Assembly: GCA_028281605.1 (NCBI GenBank)
Contig: JANQJO010000004.1
Coordinates: 1 to 52,412 of the forward strand
Reading direction: 5' to 3'
DNA length: 52,412 nt
DNA from: Pseudomonadales bacterium
Lineage (GTDB): Bacteria; Pseudomonadota; Gammaproteobacteria; Pseudomonadales; JANQJO01
Below, piece by piece: positions 1 to 6,868 of the stretch (positions are counted from its first letter, which is position 1; the number at the start of each line of letters is the position of its first letter). Both the position numbers and the translations under genes were made by a program. Below the pieces are notes generated by a model. That model searched no databases, had not been told where the DNA came from, and saw only the letters and a list, made by a program, of their open reading frames with translations.

Positions 1-123
1 TATACAATTTTGATTAATAATTTCCAGAGTCTCTTCCTCTAATTCTGCTATCTCAGCAATATCTTTATGTTTTTCCTTTATTGCCTGAATCTTTTTAAGT
101 AAGATCAATTCAGCATTATTCAC
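1..123 (-). CDS. Partial unknown protein running off the left edge
   Basis: An open frame on the minus strand enters the window at base 1 and has no stop until 163-165. A GTG at 123-121 is the most likely start, preceded about 13 bases upstream by GGAGAG; a TTG at 144-142 is an alternative. The visible product is short, charged and probably helical, with repeated Glu, Lys and Ile (for example KKIQAIKEKHKDIAEIAE). It begins just beyond the attC-like site that follows higA, so by position it would be the next cassette in the same orientation. No family is recognised. Confidence 0.4.
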   Translation of the reverse strand, partial: MNNAELILLKKIQAIKEKHKDIAEIAELEEETLEIINQNCI

Positions 124-185
124 TGCTTTCGTTTCACTCTCCAACGCCCTGTTAGTGAAATGCTAGATTTTGGGCGCTTGAGGTC

Positions 186-263
186 GCATAACGTCGCGCA
201 GCAGAGGTGCCAAACCCAGAGCGTAGCGGCGGGTTTGGCATCCTCTGGCTGGCTTGGTTATGC
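186..263 (-). other. attC-like integron recombination site after higA
   Basis: Read on the minus strand the site opens with GCATAAC (263-257), which fits the R'' core RYYYAAC and contains the TAA stop of higA. It closes with GTTATGC (192-186) as the R' core. Between them is a near-perfect palindrome: GCCAAACCC (209-217) pairs with GGGTTTGGC (231-239), and CAGAGG (202-207) pairs with CCTCTG (242-247). The inner junctions are unequal (T208 against A240-T241), leaving an unpaired base like the extrahelical bases of folded attC sites. A cassette ORF whose stop falls in R'' is the usual arrangement. No integrase is visible in the window. Confidence 0.6.
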
Positions 264-572
264 GGCACTCAATGGTTTGATACGTTTTACATTTTCTCTT
301 ATAGCTTGATTTGCCTCCCACAGATCTACAGCCTGCTGTGCATTCATCCAAAATTCAGGTGTATTACCAAACAAGCGTGAGAAACGAATGGCCATCTCAG
401 GACTTACAGCTCGGCGCTCTCGGAGTAACTCGTTGATTGTCTGGCGAGATACACCTAATGCTTTTGCAAGACCAGATGCAGTAAGCTGATAATCAAGCAA
501 AAAATCCTCACGAAGCATTTCTCCTGGATGCGTTGGCCGGATTTTTCTACCTCTTTTATTTTGAATGCTCAT
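258..572 (-). CDS. higA: HigA family antitoxin (XRE-type)
   Basis: This is a 104-residue antitoxin of the HigA/VapI addiction-module family. It binds and neutralises HigB and represses its own operon. The N-terminal part has the family signature HPGEMLREDFL, followed by an XRE helix-turn-helix (LTASGLAKALGVSRQTINEL, about residues 30-49), then the conserved RFSRLFGNTPEFWMNAQ segment. The ATG at 572 has a good ribosome site (GAGG, six bases away). It follows higB by 18 bp in the toxin-first order typical of higBA. Its stop codon lies inside the attC-like site, so the pair looks like a mobile integron cassette. Confidence 0.93.
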   Translation of the reverse strand: MSIQNKRGRKIRPTHPGEMLREDFLLDYQLTASGLAKALGVSRQTINELLRERRAVSPEMAIRFSRLFGNTPEFWMNAQQAVDLWEANQAIRENVKRIKPLSAA

Positions 573-590
573 CTTGTACCTCGCGTATAC

Positions 591-872
591 TCAGTGATAA
601 TCAACAATTTCAACATCATAGGCATCCCCATCAATAAATCGAAAGCAGATACGCCACTGGTCATTTACCGATATAGAGTATTGCCCCTTTCGATCTCCAC
701 TAAGTTCGTGAAGGCGATTACTAGGTGGAACGCGCAAATCTTCGATACAAGTAGCCAAGTTTAGGTATTCTAGACGTCGTACGGCTCTTTTTAGAAGATC
801 TGAGGGAAACCGCTTTGATTTTCCAGTCACATATAAGCCTTCAGTATGTTTATCAGAGAATGTTTTGATCAT
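591..872 (-). CDS. higB: HigB family toxin (RelE-like mRNA interferase)
   Basis: This 93-residue protein belongs to the HigB/RelE superfamily of ribosome-dependent mRNA endonucleases. The family pattern is clear: MIKTFSDKHTEGLY at the start, a central PPSNRLHELSGDRKGQYSIS segment, then NDQWRICFRF and a C-terminal YDVEIVDYH. The Arg, Trp and terminal His positions expected of active members are present and the length is normal. It is the first gene of the pair, followed by higA. Function is inferred from the family; nothing suggests it is inactive. Confidence 0.93.
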   Translation of the reverse strand: MIKTFSDKHTEGLYVTGKSKRFPSDLLKRAVRRLEYLNLATCIEDLRVPPSNRLHELSGDRKGQYSISVNDQWRICFRFIDGDAYDVEIVDYH

Positions 873-1009
873 ACATTCTATTTGTAACTTATCACGTGAC
901 AGATGTCAAGCAGCAAAAAAACAAGCACACATATCCAGTCACATTGACAGCAATAACTTACTAAGTCTGCAATGGTCACTGGTATCGTCGATTCAGGAAA
1001 GCCTTATCC

Positions 1010-1168
1010 TTATTTGTTAGGCCTAGGTGCTCGGTGCAAAATTTTTCGATCTTCACTAGCCTGCTTACCCATAAAATATCTGCCTAGCTCGTAGATATCG
1101 TAACCATGCTCTGAGGCGATTTGATCCCTAATTTCACGTGTCTCATTTACAATTGGATCATCTTTCAT
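1010..1168 (-). CDS. Small antitoxin-like protein partnered with a PIN toxin remnant
   Basis: A 52-residue protein starts at ATG 1168-1166 (MKDDPIVNETREIRDQI) and ends RAPRPNK. The opening motif, an acidic start followed by V.E.R..R..IA.E.GYDI..L, is characteristic of short proteins encoded next to PIN-domain genes and presumed to be their antitoxins. It starts one base after the stop of the PIN reading frame, so the two were translationally coupled. A longer frame reaching 1222 is only read-through into the upstream gene. Because the toxin is broken, this may be an orphan antitoxin. GCCTAAC, an R''-like core, overlaps its last codons, but I found no paired partner site. Confidence 0.55.
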   Translation of the reverse strand: MKDDPIVNETREIRDQIASEHGYDIYELGRYFMGKQASEDRKILHRAPRPNK

Positions 1169-1169
1169 G

Positions 1170-1646
1170 TTAGTCTCCCAGTAGTTCTTCGGGCGTACAA
1201 ATAACAGGCGGTAAAAATCCACTTTGCTCTGCTAGTTTTGAAATGTGCTCTCTTTTTTCGGCGTTAGCTATATGCTCACAATTCCAAGTGAGAAGATAGT
1301 CAACCCCACATGTACAGCATATAGCAATGTGTAAAGCGTCTTGAACTGCTTTTTGAGGGACGGTACCATCTTTAATTAGGCTATTTGCAAAATGAATAGA
1401 TTGTTCAGAAACTTCAACAAGGGCAATGTCGGTTAAAACGTTGATACGCTTTTTAGCTGCTTCAGAATTACCACGCCTTGCTTCCTCCAGGACAATTTCA
1501 GAGATAGCTAGCTCAAACCCATCTCTCCGAGTTGATCACCATTCATGGGTAATACTTTGGTGAGCTGCTATAATTATATCTCTGCTGGGTTATGTTACTA
1601 AATAGCTTGCAAAGCTTGTTTCTAGATAGACTAGTTTTTTGCTCAT
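1170..1646 (-). pseudogene. PIN-domain toxin gene broken by two in-frame stops
   Basis: Translating the minus strand from ATG 1646 in one frame gives a whole PIN-domain protein of about 158 codons: VYLETSFASYLVT, stop, PSRDIIIAAHQ, THEW, stop, RRDGFELAISEIVLEE, ALHIAICCTCGVDYLLTWN, and PVICTPEELLGD at the end. These match the conserved landmarks of a PIN (VapC-like RNase) subfamily, including the first acidic residue, the SE..LEE segment and LLTWN. The TAA replaces a residue before PSRD, and the TGA replaces what is usually a second Trp after EW. There is no frameshift, so this is recent decay by point mutation. Confidence 0.7.
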
Positions 1647-1666
1647 CTTATTGCTCTTCTAGTAAT

Positions 1667-1936
1667 TCAATGTTGCAAGCCTAACGTCGCAAAAGTCGAC
1701 TCCAAGACTATATACTCCCCATTGTCGTCTCTCTTGGCAGGGTAACTAACATCACAAGTATCATTTACGGGGCATCGAACAAATTCAATAAGAATATTTC
1801 CCTGTTCCTCAGAAAAATTTGCTCCTGGGCAGTAAAATAAAGTTTCAGCGATTGCAGTGAAATAAATTCTTACTTCATTGGTACCGACCTTCGAAATATC
1901 AAAAAACGAAATGTCATCTTTTCCGTAAATCTCCAT
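1667..1936 (-). CDS. Unknown 89-residue protein
   Basis: A small acidic protein (MEIYGKDDISFFDIS at the start, TFATLGLQH at the end) with an excellent ribosome site, GGAG, just ahead of ATG 1936. It has three cysteines (YCPG, VRCPVNDTC) and alternating hydrophobic residues that suggest a beta-rich fold. I recognise no family. It lies upstream of the PIN pseudogene on the same strand with about 20 bp between them, within the cassette-like patch. Confidence 0.55.
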   Translation of the reverse strand: MEIYGKDDISFFDISKVGTNEVRIYFTAIAETLFYCPGANFSEEQGNILIEFVRCPVNDTCDVSYPAKRDDNGEYIVLESTFATLGLQH

Positions 1937-2180
1937 ATTTTCTCCGTTACAGGAAGTTAATAGTAGCCCCCTCTGTCAGAATAGTTGTCATGTGTTGCCT
2001 GTCCTGTTGTTTAGTTTCGTGTGATTTGTGCAGAGTTAACTGAAAATCCAGAGCAACGTATTTCGTCAACTAAAGAAGTTGTACGTATTCTGAAAAAAAT
2101 ATTAGAAAGTAAAGGTGTGTCAGAAAAAAAATTGTTGTAACCAATTCAGGATCAATATAGAGCAAAGTTTATTAGCTTGA

Positions 2181-2738
2181 TTATGGTTGTTCGTATACTC
2201 TAATAATTTTTCCATAGGCAGCGCCAGTCATTAAATTTGCATGAGCAATTTTAATGATTGGGCCCTGTACGCCCATTTTCGAATACCACCAGCCGTCACG
2301 GTTTTGATACAGGCTGTGTGTTGGGTAATAAACATGATTGTCTTTAAATTGTTTAATATGATCCAGACAATGTTGGACTGCCTTGCTCAGAATGATTTGT
2401 TTGCGAGAGTGATATTCTGATAACTGCTCTGCTTGTATTGCTGATAGGCCTAAAAGCACGATTTTTATTTTGTTTTGAGTGCAGCATAAGGGTAAACCTT
2501 CTTTAGGTTTGAAGTTGTATTGACTAAACCAATCATCGGTTTTTGTTTGTACTGTTTTAGCGCAGTGGCCATAAGCAAGCTGATCTGCAGGGCTGTAATT
2601 TCCATGATGCAATCCAACTGCAAAGCAGTGACAGTTTAAGTGGAGTGCTGTAGCGTCTGTTTCTACATAGGTCCCAGGCTGCAAGTGCGGCAGTTCTTGA
2701 GGGTATTGTTTCAAATGTTGTGCAAACGCGGTAGACAT
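2181..2738 (-). CDS. Unknown 185-residue protein
   Basis: The open frame extends upstream to a TTG at 2798, but the first ATG is at 2738 (MSTAFAQHLKQYPQ), which I prefer although no clear ribosome site precedes it. The product has several cysteines and histidines (NCHCFAVGLHHGNYS, LPLCCTQN) and ends in KIIRVYEQP. No signal peptide or known domain is recognised. It is divergent from the riboflavin operon and separates the cassette-like patch from core genes. Its codon use and length suggest a real gene, but its function is open. Confidence 0.5.
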   Translation of the reverse strand: MSTAFAQHLKQYPQELPHLQPGTYVETDATALHLNCHCFAVGLHHGNYSPADQLAYGHCAKTVQTKTDDWFSQYNFKPKEGLPLCCTQNKIKIVLLGLSAIQAEQLSEYHSRKQIILSKAVQHCLDHIKQFKDNHVYYPTHSLYQNRDGWWYSKMGVQGPIIKIAHANLMTGAAYGKIIRVYEQP

Positions 2739-2911
2739 AGAATCATAGATTAATAACGAGTTGCTTGAAAAGCAAGCGCTTGTAACTTTTAACCACAAAG
2801 CTAAGATTGTTTATTGATCGCTTAGCGATTAGAATAGGTGTCTCCAAGTTGATAGACTAGTGATCAGATTGATGAATTGATTGTGGGTTAATTATAAGGG
2901 CGACAACTGAA

Positions 2912-3592
2912 ATGTTTACCGGTATTGTAGAAGCTGTAGGGTCTGTGCTTGGTTTGGAACCTTGCCATGCTGATGGAGGTCATGATAAGCGTCTGTGGTT
3001 ACAAATGGGCGTTTTGGATTTGAGTTCGCTCAAATTAGGAGACAGTATAGCGGTTTCTGGAGCTTGTTTGACGGTGGTGGCTTCTAATCAACAGGGACAC
3101 TGTGCTTTTGATGTTTCAGAGGAATCTTTGGTTAAAACTGCTCTGGGGCAGTTGAGGGTGGGAGATGCTGTTAATTTGGAAACTGCATTAACCTTGCAGA
3201 AACCTTTAGGTGGGCATTTGGTCAGTGGCCATGTTGATGCCGTGGGGCAAGTAGTTGCTTTGGAACCTAAAGCGCGTTCGATGCAAGTGCTGGTGCGTGT
3301 GCCTGAGCATTTAGCTCATTACCTGGCCGTTAAAGGGTCTATCACATTAGATGGCATTAGCTTAACGATTAATGCGAAACAAGAGGCTACCTGTACAGTG
3401 AATATTGTGCCGCATACACAAGTGGCAACGACTGTAAAGAACTGGCAAGTGGGCTATAAAATCAATGTTGAAGTTGATTTGTTAGCCCGTTATATAGAGT
3501 CCATATTGGAGGGTTGTTCGAAACCCGCCAACCCGTCAAAGCCCCAGTTGACCCAAGCCTTTTTGCAAGCTCATGGATTTGCATCGGAGTGA
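2912..3592 (+). CDS. ribE: Riboflavin synthase, alpha subunit
   Basis: RibE (also called RibC) dismutates two 6,7-dimethyl-8-ribityllumazine molecules to riboflavin and the pyrimidinedione, the last step of riboflavin synthesis. The 226-residue protein shows the two tandem lumazine-binding barrels. The first starts MFTGIVEAVG with SGACLTV; the second starts HLVSGHVDAVG with LDGISLTIN. The start has AAGGG about 11 bases upstream. The last 30 residues are rich in Pro, Ser and Gln. It is the first gene of ribE-ribBA-ribH-nusB-thiL; the ribD and nrdR genes that often precede it are not here, and no FMN riboswitch is evident. Confidence 0.96.
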   Translation: MFTGIVEAVGSVLGLEPCHADGGHDKRLWLQMGVLDLSSLKLGDSIAVSGACLTVVASNQQGHCAFDVSEESLVKTALGQLRVGDAVNLETALTLQKPLGGHLVSGHVDAVGQVVALEPKARSMQVLVRVPEHLAHYLAVKGSITLDGISLTINAKQEATCTVNIVPHTQVATTVKNWQVGYKINVEVDLLARYIESILEGCSKPANPSKPQLTQAFLQAHGFASE

Positions 3593-3600
3593 ACAGATTG

Positions 3601-4731
3601 ATGAAGCTTAACAGTGTTGAAGAATTGGTTGCAGATATTCGTCAGGGAAAAATGGTGATCTTGATGGATGATGAAGATCGTGAGAATGAAGGTGATCTGA
3701 TTATGGCGGCCAGCTTGGTGACTCCGGAGTCGGTTAATTTTATGGCTCGTTATGCGCGCGGTTTAATTTGTTTGACTTTGCGACGGGAAAAGTGTGAGCA
3801 GTTAAAGCTTCCATTAATGGTTGATCAAAACAATACACCGCACGGTACTAATTTTACTTTAAGTATTGAGGCGGCTTCTGGTGTGACCACGGGTATTTCA
3901 GCAGCTGATCGAGCTCATACTATTCGTGTGGCCGTAAAGCCGGACGCTAAACCTGAAGATATTATCAGGCCAGGCCATGTGTTTCCGTTGATGGCCTCTC
4001 CTGGTGGTGTGTTGCATCGGGCAGGTCATACTGAGGCGGGGTGTGATTTGGCGCATTTGGCTGGTCTTGATCCCAGTGCTGTGATTGTAGAGATTATGAA
4101 TGATGATGGTACTATGGCTAGAAGAGCAGACTTAGAAAGCTTTGCTGAGGTTCATCAACTGAAAATAGGTACGATTGCAGATTTAATTCAATATCGCGCC
4201 GTTCATGCTAAAACGGTTGAGCTAGAACAAGAAGTGTCTTTGGATACGCAGTATGGTTGCTTTCGTTTGTTAATGTTTAAAGACTTAATTGATGATCAAG
4301 TCTCACACTTAGCTTTGGTAAAAGGTGACCTGGAAGCTCATGAAGTACCTTATGTCCGTGTGCATGTGGCTGACCCTATTCGAGATTTATTGGGGGCTAA
4401 GTTGGCGGGTAAGCAAGGTTGGTCTTTGCATCACGCTTTGACATGGGTGGGTGAAAAGGGTGGTGTGTTGGTGTTGTTGGATCAGGGGCGAGATGGCTTG
4501 TTGTTTAAACCAAAGCTTGAGCAGCTGGGTATTGGGGGAAGTAGTGTTTATGCAGCTTCACAAGCTCACTCTGCAGAGAGTCCAAGTGCTTATCGGACGA
4601 TTGGTACGGGTTCCCAGATTTTAAGAATGCTTAACATCAGTCAGATGAAACTACTCAGTTCTAAACTCAAATTTAATGCTTTATCGGGTTTTGGTCTTGA
4701 AATTATTGAGTATGTAGAGCCGCTGTATTAG
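3601..4731 (+). CDS. ribBA: DHBP synthase with a degenerate GTP cyclohydrolase II domain
   Basis: The N-terminal half (residues about 1-200) is 3,4-dihydroxy-2-butanone 4-phosphate synthase, which makes the four-carbon unit of riboflavin from ribulose 5-phosphate. The acidic motif DDEDRENEGDL and HTEAGCDLA are intact. The C-terminal half keeps the cyclohydrolase II fold outline (VRVHVADPIRDLLG) but lacks the zinc-binding cysteine cluster normally following the VRVHSE region; DLLGAKLAGKQGWSLHHAL stands in its place. It should therefore supply RibB activity only. The start is ATG 3601, in frame 29 codons inside the longest frame, with GGAG upstream and MKLNSVEELVADIRQG matching the family start. 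Confidence 0.93.
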   Translation: MKLNSVEELVADIRQGKMVILMDDEDRENEGDLIMAASLVTPESVNFMARYARGLICLTLRREKCEQLKLPLMVDQNNTPHGTNFTLSIEAASGVTTGISAADRAHTIRVAVKPDAKPEDIIRPGHVFPLMASPGGVLHRAGHTEAGCDLAHLAGLDPSAVIVEIMNDDGTMARRADLESFAEVHQLKIGTIADLIQYRAVHAKTVELEQEVSLDTQYGCFRLLMFKDLIDDQVSHLALVKGDLEAHEVPYVRVHVADPIRDLLGAKLAGKQGWSLHHALTWVGEKGGVLVLLDQGRDGLLFKPKLEQLGIGGSSVYAASQAHSAESPSAYRTIGTGSQILRMLNISQMKLLSSKLKFNALSGFGLEIIEYVEPLY

Positions 4732-4773
4732 TATCATAAACTATTCATTCACAGATTAATAATGAAGGCAGCC

Positions 4774-5265
4774 ATGAGTGAAATTAAAGAAGGTGTAGAG
4801 GTGATACAAGGTGCTTTTAATGCTTCTCAAAAGCGTATTGGTATTGTTGCCAGTCGTTTTAATAGTTTTATCGTAGAGCATTTGTTAAGTGGTGCTTTGG
4901 ATACATTAAGGCGCCATGGAATTGATCAAAAATCAATCTGTATTATCAAAGCCCCAGGAGCTTTTGAATTACCTTTAGTGGTGAAAAAGCTGGTGCGTAC
5001 TAATAAGTTTGATGGGGTAATTGCCTTGGGGGCGGTTATACGAGGTGCAACACCACATTTTGATTATGTGGCGGGTGAATGTACCAAAGGCTTGGCTCAG
5101 GTAGGTTTGGAATTTGAGGTGCCGGTCGCTTTTGGGGTGTTAACGACGGACTCAATTGAGCAAGCGATTGAGCGTGCGGGTACTAAAGCAGGCAATAAAG
5201 GGGCTGAAGCCGCTCTGAGTTTGTTAGAGATGGTCAGTTTGATGCAGCAGTTAAATAACTTATAA
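4774..5265 (+). CDS. ribH: 6,7-dimethyl-8-ribityllumazine synthase
   Basis: RibH condenses the pyrimidinedione with DHBP to form lumazine; it forms large icosahedral or decameric shells in many bacteria. Landmarks are [16 protein letters not shown], the substrate loop [25 protein letters not shown] with the catalytic His, and GVLTTD. The longest frame starts at ATG 4762, but GAAGG lies five or six bases before the second ATG at 4774 ([10 protein letters not shown]), so I choose that start. Length (163 residues) is normal. It follows ribBA by 42 bp. Confidence 0.95.
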   Translation: MSEIKEGVEVIQGAFNASQKRIGIVASRFNSFIVEHLLSGALDTLRRHGIDQKSICIIKAPGAFELPLVVKKLVRTNKFDGVIALGAVIRGATPHFDYVAGECTKGLAQVGLEFEVPVAFGVLTTDSIEQAIERAGTKAGNKGAEAALSLLEMVSLMQQLNNL

Positions 5266-5291
5266 TTTTAAATCTTAAAAGTAGAATTGCT

Positions 5292-5792
5292 ATGAGTGAA
5301 TGTGTGGTGGATTCTCATAATAATAAAACCAATTACCAGCAATTGTTTGCACGCAAACGGCGGGCTCGTCGTTTTGCTTTGCAGGCCTTGTATGCGATGC
5401 ATATGTCGATTAGGCCCGCTGCGGAAGTGGTGGCTGAATTTGAATCTTCTTTTGATATGCACAAGGCTGATTTGGATTATTTTAATTTATTGGTGAGTGC
5501 CGTCGGGCAGCATAAGGATGTTTTAGATGAATACATTTTGTCTTGTGCTGATAGAGCCTTATCTGCTTTGACTCCAGTAGAGTTGTGTATTTTGCGTTTA
5601 TCAGGTTACGAATTATTGTATCAATTGGAAATACCTTTTAAAGTTGTGATTAATGAATCTGTTGATTTGGCTAGGAAGTACGGTGCTGAGCAAAGTTATC
5701 GTTATATCAATGGTGTGCTCGATCGTATGGCCACTCAAGTACGTGCAGCAGAAGTTGATGCTTCTATTTCCACTACAGCATCTACTGTATGA
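5292..5792 (+). CDS. nusB: Transcription antitermination factor NusB
   Basis: NusB binds boxA RNA with S10/NusE and takes part in antitermination of rRNA operons. The protein is 166 residues. The family start is seen at RRARRFALQALYAM, followed by the helical segments and the conserved VINESVDLARKYG and YINGVLDRMA. An extra 20 residues precede the usual start, and the tail is Thr/Ser/Ala rich. It sits 26 bp after ribH and overlaps thiL by four bases (ATGA), the usual gammaproteobacterial arrangement. Confidence 0.95.
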   Translation: MSECVVDSHNNKTNYQQLFARKRRARRFALQALYAMHMSIRPAAEVVAEFESSFDMHKADLDYFNLLVSAVGQHKDVLDEYILSCADRALSALTPVELCILRLSGYELLYQLEIPFKVVINESVDLARKYGAEQSYRYINGVLDRMATQVRAAEVDASISTTASTV

Positions 5793-6757
5793 GAGAATTT
5801 GATCTCATCGAGTCTTTTTTTACACCTAAACAGGTTTCAGAATCGGTGAAGGTTGGAGTAGGGGATGATGCAGCTGTGCTTAGGGTTAGTAGTGGGTATG
5901 AGCTGGTTGTATCCGTGGACACTTCCGTGGAAGGTATTCACTTTTTACCTGATATCAATCCGTATGATTTAGGCCATCGAGTACTGGCTGTCAATTTAAG
6001 TGATTTAGCTGCAATGGGTGCCGAACCTTTATGGTTTACTCTGGCTTTGACGATACCTAAAGTTAATGTGCTTTGGTTGAAGGCGTTCAGTCAAGGTTTA
6101 AATGCGTTAGCGCATCAGTTTTCCATTGAGTTGGTGGGAGGGGATACTACTCAGGGCCCTTTGAGTATTACGATACAGGTGTTTGGGCGCGTGCCTGTGG
6201 GCGCTGCTTTACTGCGCTCGCAAGCGCAAGTAGGCGATGTGATTTGTGTTTCAGGATCTTTAGGGGATGCTTATTTGGGTTTGAAATGTGCGCAGGGTCA
6301 GATGACTTTAGCTAATGCGGCTGATCAGGCTTATGTACTCGATCGTTATTATAAGCCTTTCCCGCAGGTGGCGTTAGGGCGTGCGTTATCAAAGGTAGCG
6401 CATGCGGTGATTGATGTGTCTGATGGCTTGTGTGCTGATTTGAATCATGTGGTTAAGGCCAGTGGTGTGGGAGCGGTGGTGGCGTGTGATCAACTTCCTT
6501 TATCTGCGGCGTTTTGCGGGGTTGCTTCTGGGTTGGAGGCAGTTGAGATGGCTTTATCGGGGGGAGATGATTATGAGCTTTGTTTTACCTTACCGGCGTG
6601 TGCGTTAAAAACTTTGGCGAGAGAATTTAAGATTACAGTTATTGGTGAGGTGGTGGAAGGGGTGGATGTGTCATATCATTACGATGATGCACGTGTTAAT
6701 ATTGATTGTTCGCAAGGCTATATTCATTTTTCGGATGTAGACATTGGTGGAATTTGA
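5789..6757 (+). CDS. thiL: Thiamine-monophosphate kinase
   Basis: ThiL phosphorylates thiamine monophosphate to the active cofactor thiamine diphosphate. Family landmarks in order are VGDDAAVL, DTSVEGIHF, LGHRVLAVNLSDLAAMGAEP, GGDTTQGP, GDVICVSGSLGDAYLGL, IDVSDGLCADL and LSGGDDYELCF; these provide the magnesium and ATP sites. Length (322 residues) is normal. The start overlaps the nusB stop (ATGA), so it is probably translationally coupled. pgpA, which often follows, is absent; the next gene is an accessory ankyrin gene. Confidence 0.95.
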   Translation: MREFDLIESFFTPKQVSESVKVGVGDDAAVLRVSSGYELVVSVDTSVEGIHFLPDINPYDLGHRVLAVNLSDLAAMGAEPLWFTLALTIPKVNVLWLKAFSQGLNALAHQFSIELVGGDTTQGPLSITIQVFGRVPVGAALLRSQAQVGDVICVSGSLGDAYLGLKCAQGQMTLANAADQAYVLDRYYKPFPQVALGRALSKVAHAVIDVSDGLCADLNHVVKASGVGAVVACDQLPLSAAFCGVASGLEAVEMALSGGDDYELCFTLPACALKTLAREFKITVIGEVVEGVDVSYHYDDARVNIDCSQGYIHFSDVDIGGI

Positions 6758-6868
6758 CTTTAAGTCACTTGAAATCCAGGTTATTGTACTGAAATGATGT
6801 AGATGAATTTGCCTAATGACCGTATAAATTTTAATTTAGTCTTAAATGAGAGTAGGGATTATTTTTAG

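Noticed and set aside
950..1022. Second attC candidate after the small antitoxin (GTTAGGC at 1016-1022)
   Set aside because: The core fits R'' on the minus strand, but no matching R' with an inner palindrome is present; CAATAAC at 951-957 is a poor partner.
1679..1685. GCCTAAC on the plus strand near the end of the 89-residue gene
   Set aside because: Matches an integron core word, but no palindrome or partner core surrounds it; likely chance.
2015..2140. Short plus-strand frame ending in STKEVVRILKKILESKGV
   Set aside because: It has a coding-like helical look and could be the tail of a lost gene, but it starts after an in-frame stop with no start site of its own; too short to call.
2799..2911. 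FMN riboswitch ahead of ribE
   Set aside because: The leader is short and lacks the conserved RFN box words; only a small ATCGCTTAGCGAT palindrome is present.
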